Below, in pieces: positions 62,169 through 64,000 of a stretch of 64,000 nucleotides of DNA; the first letter of the stretch is position 1, and each line of letters starts with the position of its first letter. The position numbers were made by a program, and so were the translations under genes. The notes under the pieces were generated by a model. It made no database searches, had not been told where the DNA came from, and was given only the letters and a program-made list of their open reading frames with translations. The stretch comes from Oscillospiraceae bacterium (GTDB lineage: Bacteria > Bacillota > Clostridia > Oscillospirales > CAG-272), in the NCBI GenBank assembly GCA_015065385.1, contig SVQK01000097.1, positions 55,516 through 119,515 on the forward strand, in the 5' to 3' direction.

Positions 62169-63671
62169 ATGAAGCAAAAACAATGGGCCGCCCTGTTCTG
62201 CGCCGCGGTTCTCGGGGGATTCCTCGCCGTTTCCGCGTCAGCGGGCGATCTGTTCCTCTCGGAGGTGACGGCGGACCGGGCCGAGAAGACGCCCGCGATC
62301 GACGGCGTGTTCGATCCGGAGGAGGGCTGGGGCGATCCCGTCGTCCGCCTCGATTCCGCGAACATGAAGGACTTCGCCGAGACAGATCCCGGTTTCGAGG
62401 CCCTTCTGGACGACCCGGCGATGATGATCACCGCGCTCGACGTCTATATGAAGTGGGACGACGCGTGCTTCTACTACTGCGCCAACGTGACGGACCCGGA
62501 GCACTTCAATCCCGAAACGGACGCGGCGATCTGGCGGGGCGACTCCCTGATCTTCCATGTAGTGTCCCATCCGAACGACGACAGCCGCGCGCGCATCCTC
62601 TTCGGTCTGAACAACAGCGGGGAGACATGGGTCTTTCAGGAGACCGCGGAGGACGGAACGCTCGATGTCTCCACCGTGAACGACTGGAAAATCACCCGGG
62701 ACGAGGAGACGAAGATCACCACCTGCGAGGCCGTCTTCAAATGGGAGGACATCATCCCCTCCGAAAGGCTCCGCACGGGCGAGTCCTTCTATCTGCGCGA
62801 TCTCTTCCTTCTGGCAAACGCGGCGCACCCGGAACCCGCTGCCGCCGTCGTTCCCGCGGGATACACGGACGGGACCCGGAACTACTATAAAATCACGCTG
62901 ACGGGGGGCGAGCCGTTCGTCAACTGGACGTCCTCCGAGACCGCGTCTTCCTTCGACGAACCCGTATGGCTCGACGCCGCCGAGGCCGTGGAATTCGAGG
63001 ACAGCTACACGGCGGACGAGACCAACTGCCTCATGAACGACGGTTCCTACTATGTGTTCCTCAAAAACCTCGGCAAGGGGGACTACTCCGTACCGTTCGA
63101 GGTCAAAGAGGACGGAACCTACGACATCGGAATCCGTCTGATGGCGTGGCAGAAATCCATCCCGCGGGCGACCAACGTCAAAGTGGACGACGCCGACTGG
63201 ATCCGCCTCGAATACGACTACGAAGACGGGGACAAGGAGCGCGCGCAGTTCGTCACCGGCCTCCGAATCGATCTGACCGCGGGGACGCACACGCTGACGC
63301 TCGGACTGCCGAAAGGCCACGACGACACGACGCTGAAAACGCTGTACTTCGACTCCTTCTTCTATCTGCTCTCGGACAGGGCGGCGGAAATCGAAGCGAA
63401 TCCCCCCGCCCCGGAACCGGAGCCCGCGCCCGAGCCGGAACCGGATCCTGAACCCGAACCGGAACCGATCCCCGAGCCCGAGCCCGAAACTGAACCGGAA
63501 ACGGAGCCCGCCCCCGCGGCACAGGAGCCCAAACCGCTGGCGGCTCCCGCGCAGTACGAAGAAGAGCCGGAGAGGCAGTTCGGTCTTTCCGGATGCGGAT
63601 CCTTCCTCGGCGGAGGATGCGTCGTCCTGCTCTCCGTCCTCGGCTGTGCGTGGATCGCAAAGAGAAAGTAA
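62169..63671 (+). CDS. Secreted, membrane-anchored CBM-type protein with Pro-Glu stalk
   Basis: 500 aa from ATG 62169 (GGAGG 9 nt upstream). Signal peptide 'KQKQWAALFCAAVLGGFLAVSASA'. Residues ~35-240 resemble a CBM9/DOMON-type fold ('KTPAIDGVFDPEEGWGDPVV', 'VYMKWDDACFYYCANVTDP'). About 260-410 is a second CBM6/35-like sandwich ('AEAVEFEDSYTADETNCLMNDGSYYVFLKNLGKGDYSVPFEVKEDGTYDIGIRLMAW'). A (PEPEPE) stalk follows, then a C-terminal 'SGCGSFLGGGCVVLLSVLGCAWIAKRK' hydrophobic tail with a CGS motif and basic end. It probably displays two carbohydrate-binding modules on the surface. Confidence 0.82.
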   Translation: MKQKQWAALFCAAVLGGFLAVSASAGDLFLSEVTADRAEKTPAIDGVFDPEEGWGDPVVRLDSANMKDFAETDPGFEALLDDPAMMITALDVYMKWDDACFYYCANVTDPEHFNPETDAAIWRGDSLIFHVVSHPNDDSRARILFGLNNSGETWVFQETAEDGTLDVSTVNDWKITRDEETKITTCEAVFKWEDIIPSERLRTGESFYLRDLFLLANAAHPEPAAAVVPAGYTDGTRNYYKITLTGGEPFVNWTSSETASSFDEPVWLDAAEAVEFEDSYTADETNCLMNDGSYYVFLKNLGKGDYSVPFEVKEDGTYDIGIRLMAWQKSIPRATNVKVDDADWIRLEYDYEDGDKERAQFVTGLRIDLTAGTHTLTLGLPKGHDDTTLKTLYFDSFFYLLSDRAAEIEANPPAPEPEPAPEPEPDPEPEPEPIPEPEPETEPETEPAPAAQEPKPLAAPAQYEEEPERQFGLSGCGSFLGGGCVVLLSVLGCAWIAKRK

Positions 63672-63682
63672 AATCAAATCAT

Positions 63683-63715
63683 CCCTCTCCGGGATAAAAA
63701 CCGGGGAGGGAATTT
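63683..63715 (+). terminator. Terminator after the CBM protein gene
   Basis: CCCTCTCCGG / CCGGGGAGGG stem (one mismatch) with AATTTCG behind it, 12 nt after the stop. Confidence 0.75.
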
Positions 63716-63728
63716 CGTATGAACGGGA

Positions 63729-64000
63729 CTTATACTAATCTCAAGCTAAAAGGGAAACGCGGCTTTCTTTCGGATGAAAGCTCGCTCAACAAGTTGAGCC
63801 GGCAAAGAACTTCATGGGGAGGACGTAAGGGGAAAGCTATACCAATCAAGTGAAGCTGAGGCTTCGGCACACCAACGAAGTTTCGCGCAAAGCGCGAACT
63901 TCTGAAGCCATCCAACCTTATCAGAGTTATCGCACGCGATGCTCACCCGCTCAACAAGTTGAGCAAGGAGGCCGTTCGCCTTCTACATGGAGCGATCAAA
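63729..64000 (+). repeat. Palindrome-rich non-coding stretch, possibly related to the structured repeat (runs off window)
   Basis: No ORF. It starts with TTATACTAAT, like the TATACTAAA start of copy B. It carries GCTCAACAAGTTGAGC twice (63784-63799 and 63949-63964), a perfect 7-bp hairpin. GAAGTTTCGCGCAAAGCGCGAACTTC (63877-63902) has the same outer stem as the GAAGTTTCGCC-TTT-GGCGAACTTC hairpins of copies B and C. The conserved GGCCATATGGC core is absent in the visible part, so it may be a different element sharing modules. Confidence 0.5.

Noticed and set aside
63784-63964. Possible CRISPR array from two GCTCAACAAGTTGAGC copies
   Set aside because: Only two copies, ~165 nt apart, each a self-complementary hairpin, with no regular spacer and no cas genes.

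Overview
The window looks like chromosomal DNA of a high-GC member of Bacillota, class Clostridia, probably an anaerobic gut-type lineage. The evidence is a ctsR-mcsA-mcsB-clpC operon under CtsR boxes, strong consensus Firmicutes promoters and AGGAGG-type ribosome sites, a SpoIID-like peptidoglycan protein, a glycyl radical enzyme, rubrerythrin, S-layer homology and sortase systems, and very long antisense shadow ORFs that reflect the GC-rich third codon position. The exact genus cannot be read from the sequence.

Layout. 0-10.5 kb: housekeeping, mostly on the minus strand (partial gatC-like, nfo, mltG, CPBP protease, 5-formyl-THF cyclo-ligase, DJ-1/PfpI, tmk, ftsK/spoIIIE), with a yihY/BrkB membrane protein on plus. 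10.6-15.7 kb: the ctsR heat-shock/proteolysis operon. Its McsB has lost residues expected in a working arginine kinase. 15.8-18.3 kb: a three-gene peptidoglycan-binding operon. 18.3-21.7 kb: an HTH protein fused to a long GDVxGD beta-solenoid, then a class I glutamine amidotransferase-like hydrolase. 22.2-28.2 kb: a glycyl radical enzyme, thiI, pncB, a PflX-like radical SAM protein and a DUF3795 protein. 28.2-40.5 kb: cinA, a Gfo/Idh/MocA oxidoreductase, a secreted lipoprotein, an SLH protein, an ECF sigma/anti-sigma pair, an HTH-methyltransferase fusion, an acyl-CoA ligase-type protein and a BNR sialidase-like protein. 40.5-47.1 kb: the complete F1Fo ATP synthase operon, in which a b-like segment and a delta C-terminal domain are fused in frame to alpha. 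47.7-51.6 kb: a compact type IV pilus/type II secretion-like operon (PilT and a GspF/PilC platform around four small single-pass proteins). 52-64 kb: transglutaminase-like lipoprotein, Hpt protein, sortase with its cell-wall substrate, a PRTase, a double-rubredoxin rubrerythrin, a ceramidase-like hydrolase, two more Gfo/Idh/MocA oxidoreductases, a homocysteine methyltransferase and a secreted CBM-type protein.

The least explained signal is a dispersed, gene-free, structured repeat of about 0.35-0.4 kb present three times on the plus strand (about 21.75-22.16, 47.18-47.61 and 51.61-51.98 kb). The copies keep the cores TTGGCCATATGGCATAA and GGGACACCA, while several hairpins are preserved with compensatory base changes. 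This points to a mobile or multicopy structured RNA. A related palindrome-rich stretch begins at 63.73 kb and runs off the window. Other items worth following are the b-delta-alpha ATP synthase fusion, the apparent McsB pseudokinase, and the HTH/beta-solenoid protein with a palindrome-rich upstream region.
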